This document shows positions 1 through 8,966 of a DNA stretch of 64,000 nt, in pieces (position 1 is the stretch's first letter; each line of letters begins with the position of its first letter). The notes below the pieces were generated by a model, which was not told where the DNA came from, ran no database searches, and worked only from the letters and a program-made list of their open reading frames with translations. Made by a program: the position numbers and the translations under genes. The DNA lies in assembly GCF_900100945.1 (NCBI RefSeq), contig NZ_FNCG01000002.1, forward strand, positions 165,930 to 229,929, in the 5' to 3' direction. The DNA is from Mucilaginibacter gossypii. GTDB taxonomy: Bacteria; Bacteroidota; Bacteroidia; Sphingobacteriales; Sphingobacteriaceae.

Positions 1-386
1 CTCTTTACCGGTGCTTTAGTACTGCCAATCAAGATTACATGATTTTAACAAATCCAAGCGAAGTATCTAATTTACCAAGCTGGAAGATTGAAGGCGTTTT
101 AGGGAATGTTTATACCGATAATACTAAGGGAGGTTTAGTGCCTGTTTTAAGATGGTATCAATACCAGGCAGGATATCACTTTTTTACTTGTAACGTGAAT
201 GAGATCCCTTCTCAGGCTAACCAAGAAGGTACGCAGGGATATATCAATCCTACTCAAGTACCGGGGTCAAAACCCTTGTATCGTTATCGCAATAGTAGAG
301 GAGCACACTGTTATTCTGTAGATGTAAATGAACTTGGGCCTAAAAATGGATGGACATTGGACGGTATTATGGGATATCTTGAATAA
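1..386 (+). CDS. C-terminal part of a DUF5648-like repeat protein (5' end outside window)
   Basis: The reading frame is open from base 3, so the gene begins before the window; the ATG at 39 is internal. The visible part holds three related blocks, each pairing an aromatic-rich strand with a later Trp/Gly turn: LYRCFSTANQDYMIL near the start, VLRWYQYQAGYHFFT in the middle, and LYRYRNSRGAHCYSV followed by GWTLDGIMGY at the end. This resembles the DUF5648 type of small propeller-like domain found at the C-terminus of secreted bacterial proteins. Such domains are thought to bind surfaces or ligands, but the function here is unknown. A strong hairpin terminator follows. The family match is from pattern memory, not from a search. 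Confidence 0.72.
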   Translation, partial: LYRCFSTANQDYMILTNPSEVSNLPSWKIEGVLGNVYTDNTKGGLVPVLRWYQYQAGYHFFTCNVNEIPSQANQEGTQGYINPTQVPGSKPLYRYRNSRGAHCYSVDVNELGPKNGWTLDGIMGYLE

Positions 387-402
387 TACATAAAATATTT
401 TT

Positions 403-432
403 AAAGGCGTGGTCATTTGACCCGCCTTTTTG
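403..432 (+). terminator. Rho-independent terminator
   Basis: AAAGGCG/CGCCTTT arms with inner GGTC/GACC pairing, a short ATTT loop and a run of T. It sits 16 bases after the stop codon of the partial first gene. Confidence 0.85.
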
Positions 433-505
433 TATTTTATCCAAATGCATTTTCAATTTTATCCTTTCTGAAATTTACCCTAAGCCAACAAATACCAGAT
501 TGTTT

Positions 506-643
506 TTAATAGTGAAAAATTATATGGCTTTCGAAATCGGTCATCACTTTTTGGTATTTTAAAGAATCCAGTCCGATAACTGATCCCAAAACAGATATGA
601 TATAGTTAACTGATTGCTCCGGTGGTGCTGATAGTGTCTCCAT
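506..643 (-). CDS. Candidate small ORF, 45 residues, unknown
   Basis: In the 386-base gap before glgB the minus strand holds an ATG-to-TAA frame of 45 codons starting METLSAPPEQSV and ending IIFHY. A purine-rich GAGGGAAG lies directly before the ATG, which would be an acceptable ribosome binding site. No family is recognised, and the length alone could arise by chance. The rest of the gap (432-505 and 644-772) is AT-rich and shows nothing else definite. Confidence 0.25.
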   Translation of the reverse strand: METLSAPPEQSVNYIISVLGSVIGLDSLKYQKVMTDFESHIIFHY

Positions 644-772
644 CTTCCCTCTAAAAATAAATCTCCAAAACCCTGCATAATATATTAATCCTGTTATATT
701 TGATTACATATAAACCAAACTCATTCCTGTGATTTGGGTTATCTACTAACACTCTAACAGGTTATCTATATC

Positions 773-3019
773 ATGGCCAAAAAAACAACTAAAACCGAGA
801 ACCCCTTACCGGATACAAAGCCTGTAAAGGAAAAAAAAGCCGTCACTAAGGTCAAAGCCGATAAAGTAACGCCTGAAACAGGAGCCCCGGAACCTAAAAA
901 AACAGTTAAAACAAAAACAGTGGCTGCCGAAAAGCCTGCCGTTGCAGAGAAAGCTGTACCGGTTAAAACAAAATCGACTGCTGATGAGAAGCCTTCAGTC
1001 GTTAAAAAAGCAGCATCGGCTAAATCGAAAGCGGTGAATGCCAATAACCTGACAGAAATTACCCCGCAACCTGTAACGCTTAAAGCCGTTGAACCATACA
1101 GCCGTTTTACGGATTTTGATATCAGTTTATTTAAGTCGGGCAAACATTATAAGCTGTATGAAAAACTGGGCTCGCATGTAGTGGAATATCTGGGTGTCAT
1201 TGGGACTTATTTTGCCGTTTGGGCTCCAAATGCACAATACGTAGCGGTAATAGGCAACTTTAACGGCTGGGACCGCGGTTCGCATAGCTTGAATGCCCGC
1301 TGGGATTCATCGGGTATTTGGGAAGGTTTTATTCCAAATGTTGGCAATGGCGAAACGTATAAATACTATATCAAATCATCAACCGGCGAAGACCTGGAAA
1401 AAAGCGATCCTTTCGCCCTACGCTGGGAATTGCCTCCACGTACAGCCTCTATAGTTGCCGATACTTTTTATGAGTGGAAGGATCAGGACTGGATGCAGAA
1501 CCGTCATGAACATAACGCGCTCGACAGGCCATATTCGGTTTACGAAGTGCATTTGGGTTCATGGGCGCGTAATCCCGAAAGTCCGGACGAGTTTTTAACT
1601 TACACTCAGCTTGCCGAAAAAATGGTGCCTTATGTAAAGGAAATGGGCTTCACCCATGTGGAGTTCATGCCCATTATGGAACACCCGTATTATCCGAGCT
1701 GGGGTTACCAGGTAAGTGGTTATTTTGCAGCGGCATCACGCTACGGTACACCACAACAACTGATGTACCTGATTGAAGAATTTCACAAAGCCGGTATTGG
1801 CGTAATCCTGGATTGGGTGCCTTCGCACTTTCCGGGAGATATCCATGCACTGTATAAATTTGACGGTACACACCTTTATGAGCATGCCGATGCCCGCAAA
1901 GGTTTTCACCCCGACTGGAAATCATATATTTTTAACTACGGCCGAAACGAGGTAAGGGCTTTTCTGATCAGCAACGCTTTGTTTTGGCTGGAAAGGTATC
2001 ATGCCGATGGTTTACGCGTTGACGCGGTGGCCTCAATGCTGTACCTTGATTATTCGCGCAAGCATGGCGAATGGGAAGCTAACAGGTATGGTGGTAACGA
2101 AAACCTCGAAGCTATATCATTTCTGAAAGAATTTAACGAAGCTGTTTACAGCCATTTTCCATCGGTACAAACCATAGCTGAAGAATCTACGTCATTTACA
2201 GGCGTTAGTCGCCCGGTTTATTTAGGCGGCCTGGGCTTTGGGATGAAATGGATGATGGGCTGGATGCATGACACTATCGATTATTTTCATGAGGATCCTA
2301 TCCATCGTAAATATCATCATAACGAGATAACTTTTAGTACTATATATGCCTTTACCGAAAACTTTATGCTGCCTTTCTCGCATGACGAGGTTGTTTATGG
2401 CAAAGGCAGTATGCTACGCAAAATGCCCGGCGATGAGTGGAGGCAGTTTGCTAACCTGAGACTGATGTACGGATACATGTTCACACACCCCGGCTCAAAA
2501 CTACTCTTTATGGGCGGCGAATTTGGGCAGGGCGATGAATGGGATTTCGGCAAATCGTTACAGTGGCATGTGTTGCAGTATCCAAATCATCAGGGTATTA
2601 GCGAAACAGTTAAGGCGTTGAACCATTTATATCGTACAGAGCCTGCGCTGTATGAAAAAGCCTTTTCGCACCAGGGCTTTGAATGGGTTGACGGCGGCAA
2701 TGCCAACGATTCCATACTGGTTTACCGTCGGATGGGGCATGACACTAAAAACGATCTGATGGTCATCCTGAACATGACCCCTGTTGTACGCCGTGATTAT
2801 CGCATAGGCGTACCTGCTGCTGGTAAGTGGAAAGAGATCTTTAATTCGGATAATGAAAAATACTGGGGCAGCGGCATCATCAATTATGAGCCTGTAAATA
2901 GCGACCAGGTAAGTTGGCATGGCAAAAGCCAGTCGATCAAAATTACTATACCGCCGCTTGCGGCTGCGGTATTTAAACTGGTACCTGATGTGCCTGCTAA
3001 ATATGAATTGAAACGGTAA
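773..3019 (+). CDS. glgB: 1,4-alpha-glucan branching enzyme (GH13) with lysine-rich N-terminal extension
   Basis: GlgB transfers alpha-1,4 glucan segments to 6-hydroxyls to form glycogen branches in the cytoplasm. Of 748 residues, about 1-105 are a K/A/P/T-rich low-complexity tail. The N-terminal beta-sandwich (AVWAPNAQYVAVIGNFNGW, CBM48-like) follows, then the GH13 barrel with DWVPSHF, GLRVDAVAS, AEES and FSHDEVV. Residues D417, E470 and D538 match the spacing of the E. coli triad D405/E458/D526. A C-terminal all-beta domain ends the protein. Total length is near the family's, but the tail is unlike other GlgBs and resembles histone H1-like basic tails. The gene stands alone here: no other glycogen gene is in the window. 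A palindrome follows the stop. Confidence 0.96.
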   Translation: MAKKTTKTENPLPDTKPVKEKKAVTKVKADKVTPETGAPEPKKTVKTKTVAAEKPAVAEKAVPVKTKSTADEKPSVVKKAASAKSKAVNANNLTEITPQPVTLKAVEPYSRFTDFDISLFKSGKHYKLYEKLGSHVVEYLGVIGTYFAVWAPNAQYVAVIGNFNGWDRGSHSLNARWDSSGIWEGFIPNVGNGETYKYYIKSSTGEDLEKSDPFALRWELPPRTASIVADTFYEWKDQDWMQNRHEHNALDRPYSVYEVHLGSWARNPESPDEFLTYTQLAEKMVPYVKEMGFTHVEFMPIMEHPYYPSWGYQVSGYFAAASRYGTPQQLMYLIEEFHKAGIGVILDWVPSHFPGDIHALYKFDGTHLYEHADARKGFHPDWKSYIFNYGRNEVRAFLISNALFWLERYHADGLRVDAVASMLYLDYSRKHGEWEANRYGGNENLEAISFLKEFNEAVYSHFPSVQTIAEESTSFTGVSRPVYLGGLGFGMKWMMGWMHDTIDYFHEDPIHRKYHHNEITFSTIYAFTENFMLPFSHDEVVYGKGSMLRKMPGDEWRQFANLRLMYGYMFTHPGSKLLFMGGEFGQGDEWDFGKSLQWHVLQYPNHQGISETVKALNHLYRTEPALYEKAFSHQGFEWVDGGNANDSILVYRRMGHDTKNDLMVILNMTPVVRRDYRIGVPAAGKWKEIFNSDNEKYWGSGIINYEPVNSDQVSWHGKSQSIKITIPPLAAAVFKLVPDVPAKYELKR

Positions 3020-3024
3020 GCAGC

Positions 3025-3070
3025 TTTGAAAGACTTACGAAGTTCCAAATACTTCGTAAGCCTTTCAAAA
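3025..3070. repeat. Dispersed palindrome (ACTTCGTAAG type), copy 1
   Basis: TTTGAAAGACTTACGAAGT, a 7-base loop, then the complementary arm with one mismatch, starting five bases after the glgB stop. The core AGACTTACGAAGT...ACTTCGTAAG recurs downstream of tyrS at 60772-60804. It may act as a terminator or mRNA-end hairpin. Two copies after unrelated genes point to a mobile or REP-like palindrome. Confidence 0.8.
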
Positions 3071-3119
3071 CCAAGTAAACAAGTTAAGGATGCTCCTGTT
3101 GTTAGTATGTAAATAGCCT

Positions 3120-3311
3120 ATGAACCCAAAATTCAAATATCTTTATCTTATAGGTGGTATAGTTGCCACGATATTGTTTATTGTGCAAATTGTGGCTACC
3201 TATCCAAAGCCTAATACAGTTGGGGTAATTCTTGGCGCTTTGCCAGCTTTGGCCTTGTTTTACTTATCGTACAAGGCTTATCATGTTAAAAAGGATAATG
3301 AGTTGATGTGA
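3120..3311 (+). CDS. Small membrane protein, unknown
   Basis: 63 residues with two predicted membrane helices, about 7-27 (YLYLIGGIVATILFIVQIVA) and 33-52 (VGVILGALPALALFYLSYKA), joined by a short Pro-containing loop, and a charged lysine-rich C-terminus. The composition looks like a real inner-membrane peptide rather than chance. It lies 100 bases after glgB beyond the palindrome, so it is probably a separate unit. No family is recognised. Confidence 0.6.
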   Translation: MNPKFKYLYLIGGIVATILFIVQIVATYPKPNTVGVILGALPALALFYLSYKAYHVKKDNELM

Positions 3312-3440
3312 GATAGACTTAGATATTGGAAGGCGTTTCTATCCTCCTGCAATTACCACGCTTTGCCCATAATAATCTCTCTTTTGTTTATTTTGCCCAA
3401 TAACCTGTGAGGTGGACCAGGTACCTGGTTGATAATTAAT

Positions 3441-5105
3441 TTACTTAACGATTTTTGCCTGAATATAAAAATCAGGGTCAATAACTAATGAGTCGACAGC
3501 AGGAAGATATTCTAATTTCAGTGACTGCCAGTTCGTTGAGGGGGCAATCCAACGTTGATCAATCAATTTGATTTTAACGGGCATGGTAAAACCGGCTATA
3601 CAATTTGTAAATCTGTATTCGAAGCTTTTTTCATCAATTTTATATTCCAATACAGGGATCTGTGTGGTTCTTAAATATTGGTCAAATATCTTGCTGAGAT
3701 CTTTTTTGCTGACCTTACTGATATAGTTTTCGATCTGTGCCGAATTTACTGATTGGTGATAAAAGCTTCTGTTAAGTCCTCGTAACACTTCCCTGAATTT
3801 ATCGTCATTATTGATAATAGCCTGTAACATGTGGATTAAAACCCAACCCTTCAGATAGGCGTCTTCACCTCCGTCTTTAAAAATATTGTCGGGAGAAATT
3901 ACCGGAGCCTTGTTGCCTATCCGATTGGTAGTCCTGCTCAAAAAGAAATCGTGGGACGCCTTTGGCCCGTAAAGATCGGCAATAACCAATTCCTCCGCAT
4001 AGCCGGCAAAGCCTTCCTGTAACCAACCGTAGGCAGGATCACTTGCCGTTATATTGTTGCCAAACCATTCGTGCGCTGTTTCATGAACCACCATCCGGTC
4101 GGTTTTTTGATCCCAATAAGTTAGCCGTTTGGGATTAAGACCAAAGCGACCCAATCTAAACTTGTTTCCATAGCCGATAGCGCTTTGATGTTCCATTCCT
4201 ATATACGATGCTTCAACCATCTTAAAGCCGTCGCTGTAAAATGGGTATGGGCCAAACCAGTGCTCAAATGATGTTAAAGTTTTTCGAACTTTGGCAACCA
4301 GGTAATCTTTTACCTTTTCCTGGTTATAATCCAGTACCCAAAAATCCAGATCAAGGTTACCGCGTTCGCCGTTAAATTTTTCACTTACATGTTCATATTT
4401 CCCTATATAAAAGGTAAGCCCATAATTATTTATAGGACTGTCCACTGCCCAGGTGTAGCTTGAGGTGCCATCTGTATTTTTAAGTTGCCGCCGAAGCCTT
4501 CCATTTGATACCGCGACTAATGTATCTGGTGTAATTATTGTAACCGAAGCTCCTTTATCTGGTTTATCGCCAATATAAACCTTACATGGAAACCATGCAC
4601 TCGCGCCCGGCAATTGACAGGCTACAGCCATCCATGGTCTGCCTATAGAGTCCTTTTGCCATACCAAGCCACCATCCCATGGAGGGTTAACTGATTGTTT
4701 TGGTTTGCCCGAATAGTAAATCGTAATGTTTTGAATATTATTTTTTGACCGCTGTAGGGGCTTTACAAACCAAGCGTCGCCGTTTTGTATAAAAGATAAC
4801 TTTGCGCTCCCCGTTCTGATACTATCTATTTTAAGAGGCGATTGGAGGTCTATTTGCATGAGCGCGGTGTGTTTATTTTTAACAATCTTATATTGAATAA
4901 TATTGCTACCGCAGATCGTTTGATTAATATAATCTGGTTTTATGGTCAGATCATAGCGCAGAACATCCCACCAAGCCCTTTCCGGCGTTATCGACCCTTT
5001 TAAAGTATCCTGGTGCGTTGGCTTGATTTGCCTATCGTTTTGTTGTGCAATTATTTTGCAGGTTAATAAGCTTAGGATTATAAACATAAATGTTTTTTTA
5101 GTCAT
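3441..5105 (-). CDS. M1-family (gluzincin) aminopeptidase, exported
   Basis: A zinc-dependent peptidase that removes N-terminal residues from peptides, probably in the periplasm. The start at 5105 (MTKKTFMF) is preferred over the frame's first ATG because it gives a clean signal peptide, a hydrophobic stretch ending IIAQQ. The zinc site is complete: H341-E-T-A-H345 followed after 18 residues by E364 (WLQEGFAGYAE), the HExxH-x18-E pattern of M1 enzymes. A GIGMEHQ-like substrate loop appears as YIGMEHQSAIGYG. The protein ends soon after the catalytic domain, with no ERAP-like C-terminal helical domain, as is common for Bacteroidota secreted members. It is divergent from the FtsX-like permease. 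Confidence 0.9.
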   Translation of the reverse strand: MTKKTFMFIILSLLTCKIIAQQNDRQIKPTHQDTLKGSITPERAWWDVLRYDLTIKPDYINQTICGSNIIQYKIVKNKHTALMQIDLQSPLKIDSIRTGSAKLSFIQNGDAWFVKPLQRSKNNIQNITIYYSGKPKQSVNPPWDGGLVWQKDSIGRPWMAVACQLPGASAWFPCKVYIGDKPDKGASVTIITPDTLVAVSNGRLRRQLKNTDGTSSYTWAVDSPINNYGLTFYIGKYEHVSEKFNGERGNLDLDFWVLDYNQEKVKDYLVAKVRKTLTSFEHWFGPYPFYSDGFKMVEASYIGMEHQSAIGYGNKFRLGRFGLNPKRLTYWDQKTDRMVVHETAHEWFGNNITASDPAYGWLQEGFAGYAEELVIADLYGPKASHDFFLSRTTNRIGNKAPVISPDNIFKDGGEDAYLKGWVLIHMLQAIINNDDKFREVLRGLNRSFYHQSVNSAQIENYISKVSKKDLSKIFDQYLRTTQIPVLEYKIDEKSFEYRFTNCIAGFTMPVKIKLIDQRWIAPSTNWQSLKLEYLPAVDSLVIDPDFYIQAKIVK

Positions 5106-5267
5106 AGATAAGTATCTTGTAGGGCGTGATGTATCGTTGGTTATTGCCAACCTTGAGCCACTAAAATAGTGAAATTTCACTTGCAGGAGCTATTATTAAA
5201 CGTCCCAACGACTTATAAACCCCCACCTTTAATTTTCAACCGCGAATTTCCAAACCACTCCGCAACC

Positions 5268-5309
5268 GCACAATCACTGTTCGAAAACGAACAGTTTCGT
5301 AGATTGTGC
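5268..5309. promoter_or_regulatory. Nested inverted repeat, candidate operator
   Basis: ACTGTTCG-AAAA-CGAACAGT (5276-5295) is a perfect 8-base inverted repeat. It is framed by a second pair, GCACAATC (5268-5275) and GATTGTGC (5302-5309). It lies in the divergent space between the M1 peptidase and the permease, about 80 bases before the permease ATG, which suits a dimeric regulator. The binding protein is unknown. Confidence 0.55.
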
Positions 5310-5390
5310 TTTTCTTTAATTGATTGATATTCAGTAAATTAAAAACAGGGCATATAATTAGCTGAAATTCAGGTATAAACCATTACAATT

Positions 5391-7808
5391 ATGCTTAAAA
5401 ATTACCTGCTGGTTGCTTTTAGAAACCTTTCAAAAAACAAAGCTTTCTCTGCCATTAATATAATAGGGCTGGCTATCGGCATGGCGGCATGTCTGCTCAT
5501 TTTGCAATATGTTAGCTTTGAGCTTAGTTTTGATGATTTCCACGCTAAAAAAGACCGCGTTTTCCGGATTAATCAGGACAGGTATAACAATGGCAAGTTA
5601 AGTACTCAATGGGCCGGCGGGGCTTTTGCACCCGGCACAGCATTTAAAAATGCGCTGCCCGATATTGAAGAGTACGTAAAGATTGTAGGAGCAGGGCAAA
5701 CCATAGCCAACTACAAGGATCAGAAAATGGTAATCCGGAATGTTTACTATGTAAGCGACGCTTTTTTTAAAACCTTTTCTTTCCCGCTGATAAACGGCGA
5801 CGGAAATACTGCACTTAAAGAACCCAACACCTCGGTAATTACCCGGCAAATTGCTGACAGGCTTTTTCATGGCGTAAATCCCGTTGGGCAAACCTTGTAT
5901 ATTAATACAGATAAGCCGCTTAAAATTACCGGCGTAATGGAAAATATGCCTGCCAATACGCATATGAATTTCGATATCATGCAATCCTACGCTACGCTGC
6001 TTAAAGAAAATCCGCCTAATAAAGATTTTAATCTCGATAATGCCTGGCTAAATGACGGCTGCACAACTTACCTCCTGCTTAAACCTGGAGTTGATCCGCG
6101 TGCTTTGGAAGCTAAGTTTATCCCTGTAGTGAAAAAAGCTTATGATAAATATCCTGGTACGGGCGAAGGCGGCATTTATACACTTCAGCCGGTAAAGGAT
6201 ATCCATCTGTATTCCAACAGGATGCTGGAGTTTCAGCCCAATGGAGATGGTAAATCGGTGTACCTGCTTTTGGGGATTGCCATCTTTGTGATCATCATAG
6301 CATGGATCAACTATATCAACCTGGCTACTGCCCGTGGTATTGGCCGGGCTAAGGAAGTTGGGGTACGTAAAACTTTGGGCTCGGCAAAAGCACAGTTGAT
6401 TACCCAGTTTATGTTAGAGGCCATGATGCTTAACGCCATGGCTATAGGCCTTGCATTGCTTATCATTATGGCTTGCTTGCCTGCATTCGCCAATGTTTCC
6501 GGCATGCAGATGGGCTTTACCTTATTTGCTAAAGTAACTTTTTGGCTGGCTGTTTTGGGAATCTTTGTATTGGGCTCATTCTTCAGCGGCTTTTATCCGG
6601 CCATTGTATTATCGGCGTTCAGGCCGGTTGAGGTGATGAAAGGCAAGATCTTAGCATCGCCAGGGGGAGTGATATTACGTAAGGCAATGGTGGTATTCCA
6701 GTTTGCTGCCTCGATATTTTTACTGATAGGATCGCTTACAGTGTTCAAGCAACTTAAATACATGCAAAGCCAAAAGTTAGGAGTAAAAATAGATCAAACA
6801 CTGGTCATTAAAGCTCCGTTGGTTAAGGTAGATTCGTTTTACCGTAGCATGAGCTCATTTAAACACGAATGCCTGGCACAATCTGCCGTTAAAAGCGTAA
6901 CAGTATCAACCTCAATCCCCGGCGAACCTGTGCAATGGAATGCTGGCGGTATTAAGTTGGTTGGCTCAGATCAAAGTACAAGCAAACAATACCGCATTAT
7001 CGGTGCCGATTACGATTACCTTAACGCCTACGATATCAAACTGATAGCCGGTCGTAAGTTTTCGAAAGAGTTTGGCGATGAACCACATAAAGTGATATTC
7101 ACCAAAAAAGGGGTTGAACAGTTAGGCTTTAGCAAACCTGCCGATGCCCTTGGCAAACGCATCGATTTTTGGGGACAGGTTTATGAGATAATAGGAGTGG
7201 CCGATAATTTTCACCAGCAATCCTTACATGATGCCTACGATTCCATGATCTTCCGTTGTATCCCCGATGTTCGGGGACCGGTATCTGTGAAAATCAGCAC
7301 CACCAATTTGCCGCAAACCATTGCGGAATTAAAGAAAACCTGGGCTGCCTTTTTCCCCGGCGACCAGTTTGATTATTTCTTTTTAGATCAGCATTTTAAC
7401 GAGCAATACAAAACCGATCAACGCTTTGGGCAGGTGTTTGGCGTATTTACGGGCATCGCCATTTTTGTGGCCTGTTTGGGATTATTTGGCCTCGTATCGT
7501 ACACCATTGTACAGCGCACTAAGGAAATTGGCATCCGCAAGGTACTGGGAGCTTCGGTAAACAGTATTTTAAGATTGTTGTATAAAGACTTTGCCCTGCT
7601 TGTAGCGGTATCGTTTGTGATTTCGGCACCAATAGGCTGGTACGCTATTCATCAATGGCTGCAAACATATGCTTTCAGGATGGATATCAACCCCTTCCTG
7701 TTTGTTGTTCCATTCTTCCTGGTATTGCTGGTTGCCTTTGCAACGGTTTCGTTTTTGAGCGTGAAAGCAGCGCTGATGAACCCTGTAAAGAGCTTAAAGA
7801 CGGAGTAG
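5391..7808 (+). CDS. MacB/FtsX-type ABC permease (orphan)
   Basis: An 805-residue inner-membrane protein with the duplicated layout common in Bacteroidota: a first helix (INIIGLAIGMAACLLILQY), a periplasmic MacB-PCD domain to about 280, three helices of FtsX domain 1 (about 285-415), a second leading helix near 435, a second periplasmic domain, and FtsX domain 2 (about 675-795). The conserved cytoplasmic coupling motifs ARGIGRAKEVGVRKTLGS and RTKEIGIRKVLGAS are both present. Relatives work with a separate ATPase in mechanotransmission, lipid or peptide export, or cell-envelope stress. No ATPase or membrane-fusion gene is next to it, so the partner and substrate cannot be told. Confidence 0.9.
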   Translation: MLKNYLLVAFRNLSKNKAFSAINIIGLAIGMAACLLILQYVSFELSFDDFHAKKDRVFRINQDRYNNGKLSTQWAGGAFAPGTAFKNALPDIEEYVKIVGAGQTIANYKDQKMVIRNVYYVSDAFFKTFSFPLINGDGNTALKEPNTSVITRQIADRLFHGVNPVGQTLYINTDKPLKITGVMENMPANTHMNFDIMQSYATLLKENPPNKDFNLDNAWLNDGCTTYLLLKPGVDPRALEAKFIPVVKKAYDKYPGTGEGGIYTLQPVKDIHLYSNRMLEFQPNGDGKSVYLLLGIAIFVIIIAWINYINLATARGIGRAKEVGVRKTLGSAKAQLITQFMLEAMMLNAMAIGLALLIIMACLPAFANVSGMQMGFTLFAKVTFWLAVLGIFVLGSFFSGFYPAIVLSAFRPVEVMKGKILASPGGVILRKAMVVFQFAASIFLLIGSLTVFKQLKYMQSQKLGVKIDQTLVIKAPLVKVDSFYRSMSSFKHECLAQSAVKSVTVSTSIPGEPVQWNAGGIKLVGSDQSTSKQYRIIGADYDYLNAYDIKLIAGRKFSKEFGDEPHKVIFTKKGVEQLGFSKPADALGKRIDFWGQVYEIIGVADNFHQQSLHDAYDSMIFRCIPDVRGPVSVKISTTNLPQTIAELKKTWAAFFPGDQFDYFFLDQHFNEQYKTDQRFGQVFGVFTGIAIFVACLGLFGLVSYTIVQRTKEIGIRKVLGASVNSILRLLYKDFALLVAVSFVISAPIGWYAIHQWLQTYAFRMDINPFLFVVPFFLVLLVAFATVSFLSVKAALMNPVKSLKTE

Positions 7809-7822
7809 TAAACAAGAAACAC

Positions 7823-7907
7823 GTCATTGTAAGGTACGAAGCAATCGTACGAAAGTACGGTCACGCTGTATAGCGTGCGATTGCTTCGTCGTTCTTCTTA
7901 TAATGAC
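7823..7907. repeat. Dispersed palindrome (GTCATTGCGAG type), copy 1
   Basis: Outer arms GTCATTGTAAG (7823-7833) and CTTATAATGAC (7897-7907), with inner arms CGAAGCAATCGTACG and CGTGCGATTGCTTCG. The element is about 85 bases long and starts 15 bases after the permease stop. It is related to 54558-54640 and more loosely to 51390-51503. Confidence 0.8.
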
Positions 7908-8009
7908 ATATTTTTATTTCAAGGCGAGGGATTTTGGCGGGGCAAAACATTTACAATCCGCTGTTGGTAGGCTATTTACACAGTATCAATTAATTGCGTA
8001 CTTTGCCCT

Positions 8010-8915
8010 ATGCCTGTTTTAACTGTAGCCGAAAAAACTCTTATCCCAACTTTTACCTTGCAGCAAAATAACGAGCGGGGTAATACTATGATAGATGTGC
8101 GCGAGGCCGGCGGGCAATGCGGCGAGTTTAGGCTTGACCCTGCTTTTCTGCAGCCTCACCGTAAGGATTACTACTTTTTTGTACTGGTTAAAGGCGGTGC
8201 TAACCGCCACTGGATAGATTTTGTACCCTATACCGTAAAGCCCGATACCTTTTACTTTACTATTCCTCAGCAGGTGCACCTCAAAGAGCATTCGGCCCCA
8301 ATGGAGGGCTTAATGATGAGCTTTACCAACGAATTTTTGCAGCTGGAAGATAATCGCATACTTCAACAACTTCCCATTATTCAAAACCCTGCCGCCGCGC
8401 ATGAAATAAAACTTAGCCCTGTCGATCTGGCTTTTATAGAGGATACCATGCGCAAAATGCTGACTGAGTTTAATGCCGATGGTACCTGGCGCAACCAAAT
8501 GCTTACCTCGTGGCTGCGGGTGCTGGTGATATACCTGAGCAGGCTGTACAGCGAGCAGTACAATGAAACCTGCGTTACACTAAACTATTGCCTTCTTAAA
8601 AGTTTTCAGGCACTTATTGGCGAGCATTATGCCAGCCAGCATGACGTTGCCGCCTATGCCGAACAGCTGAATCTTACACCCGGGCATTTTACGGAAGTTA
8701 TTAAACAACAAAGCGGTAAAACAGCTATCACCCACATCCATGAACGATTGATTGTTGAGGCCAAACGTCGTCTGCTGCATACCGAACTATCGGTAAAACA
8801 AATTGCCGATGAGCTTGGCTTTGAAGATGCGGCTTACTTTAACCGCTTTTTTAAACGCCTTGCCGATACCACGCCTATAGCTTTCAGAATGCAAATCCGG
8901 GAAATGTACAGTTAA
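8010..8915 (+). CDS. AraC-family transcriptional regulator
   Basis: 301 residues with an N-terminal cupin-like sensor region (about 20-180) and a C-terminal AraC double helix-turn-helix (about 205-297). Helix 1 is DVAAYAEQLNLTPGHFTEVI; helix 2 is VKQIADELGFEDAAYFNRFF, the best conserved AraC signature. Relatives bind promoter DNA as monomers or dimers and activate neighbouring metabolic genes. The SDR gene 51 bases downstream on the same strand is the obvious candidate target or operon partner, although a separate -7 element precedes that gene. The effector is unknown. Confidence 0.9.
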   Translation: MPVLTVAEKTLIPTFTLQQNNERGNTMIDVREAGGQCGEFRLDPAFLQPHRKDYYFFVLVKGGANRHWIDFVPYTVKPDTFYFTIPQQVHLKEHSAPMEGLMMSFTNEFLQLEDNRILQQLPIIQNPAAAHEIKLSPVDLAFIEDTMRKMLTEFNADGTWRNQMLTSWLRVLVIYLSRLYSEQYNETCVTLNYCLLKSFQALIGEHYASQHDVAAYAEQLNLTPGHFTEVIKQQSGKTAITHIHERLIVEAKRRLLHTELSVKQIADELGFEDAAYFNRFFKRLADTTPIAFRMQIREMYS

Positions 8916-8954
8916 TGCCCTGCTATGTGCAGCGACAAAAATATAGCACCTCCG

Positions 8955-8962
8955 TAGCTTTG
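8955..8962 (+). promoter_or_regulatory. Bacteroidota -7 promoter element (TAGCTTTG)
   Basis: TAGCTTTG matches TAnnTTTG and lies only four bases before the SDR start codon. Transcription would begin at or within a few bases of the ATG, giving a nearly leaderless message. No clear -33 element is visible. Confidence 0.4.
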
Positions 8963-8966
8963 TATT

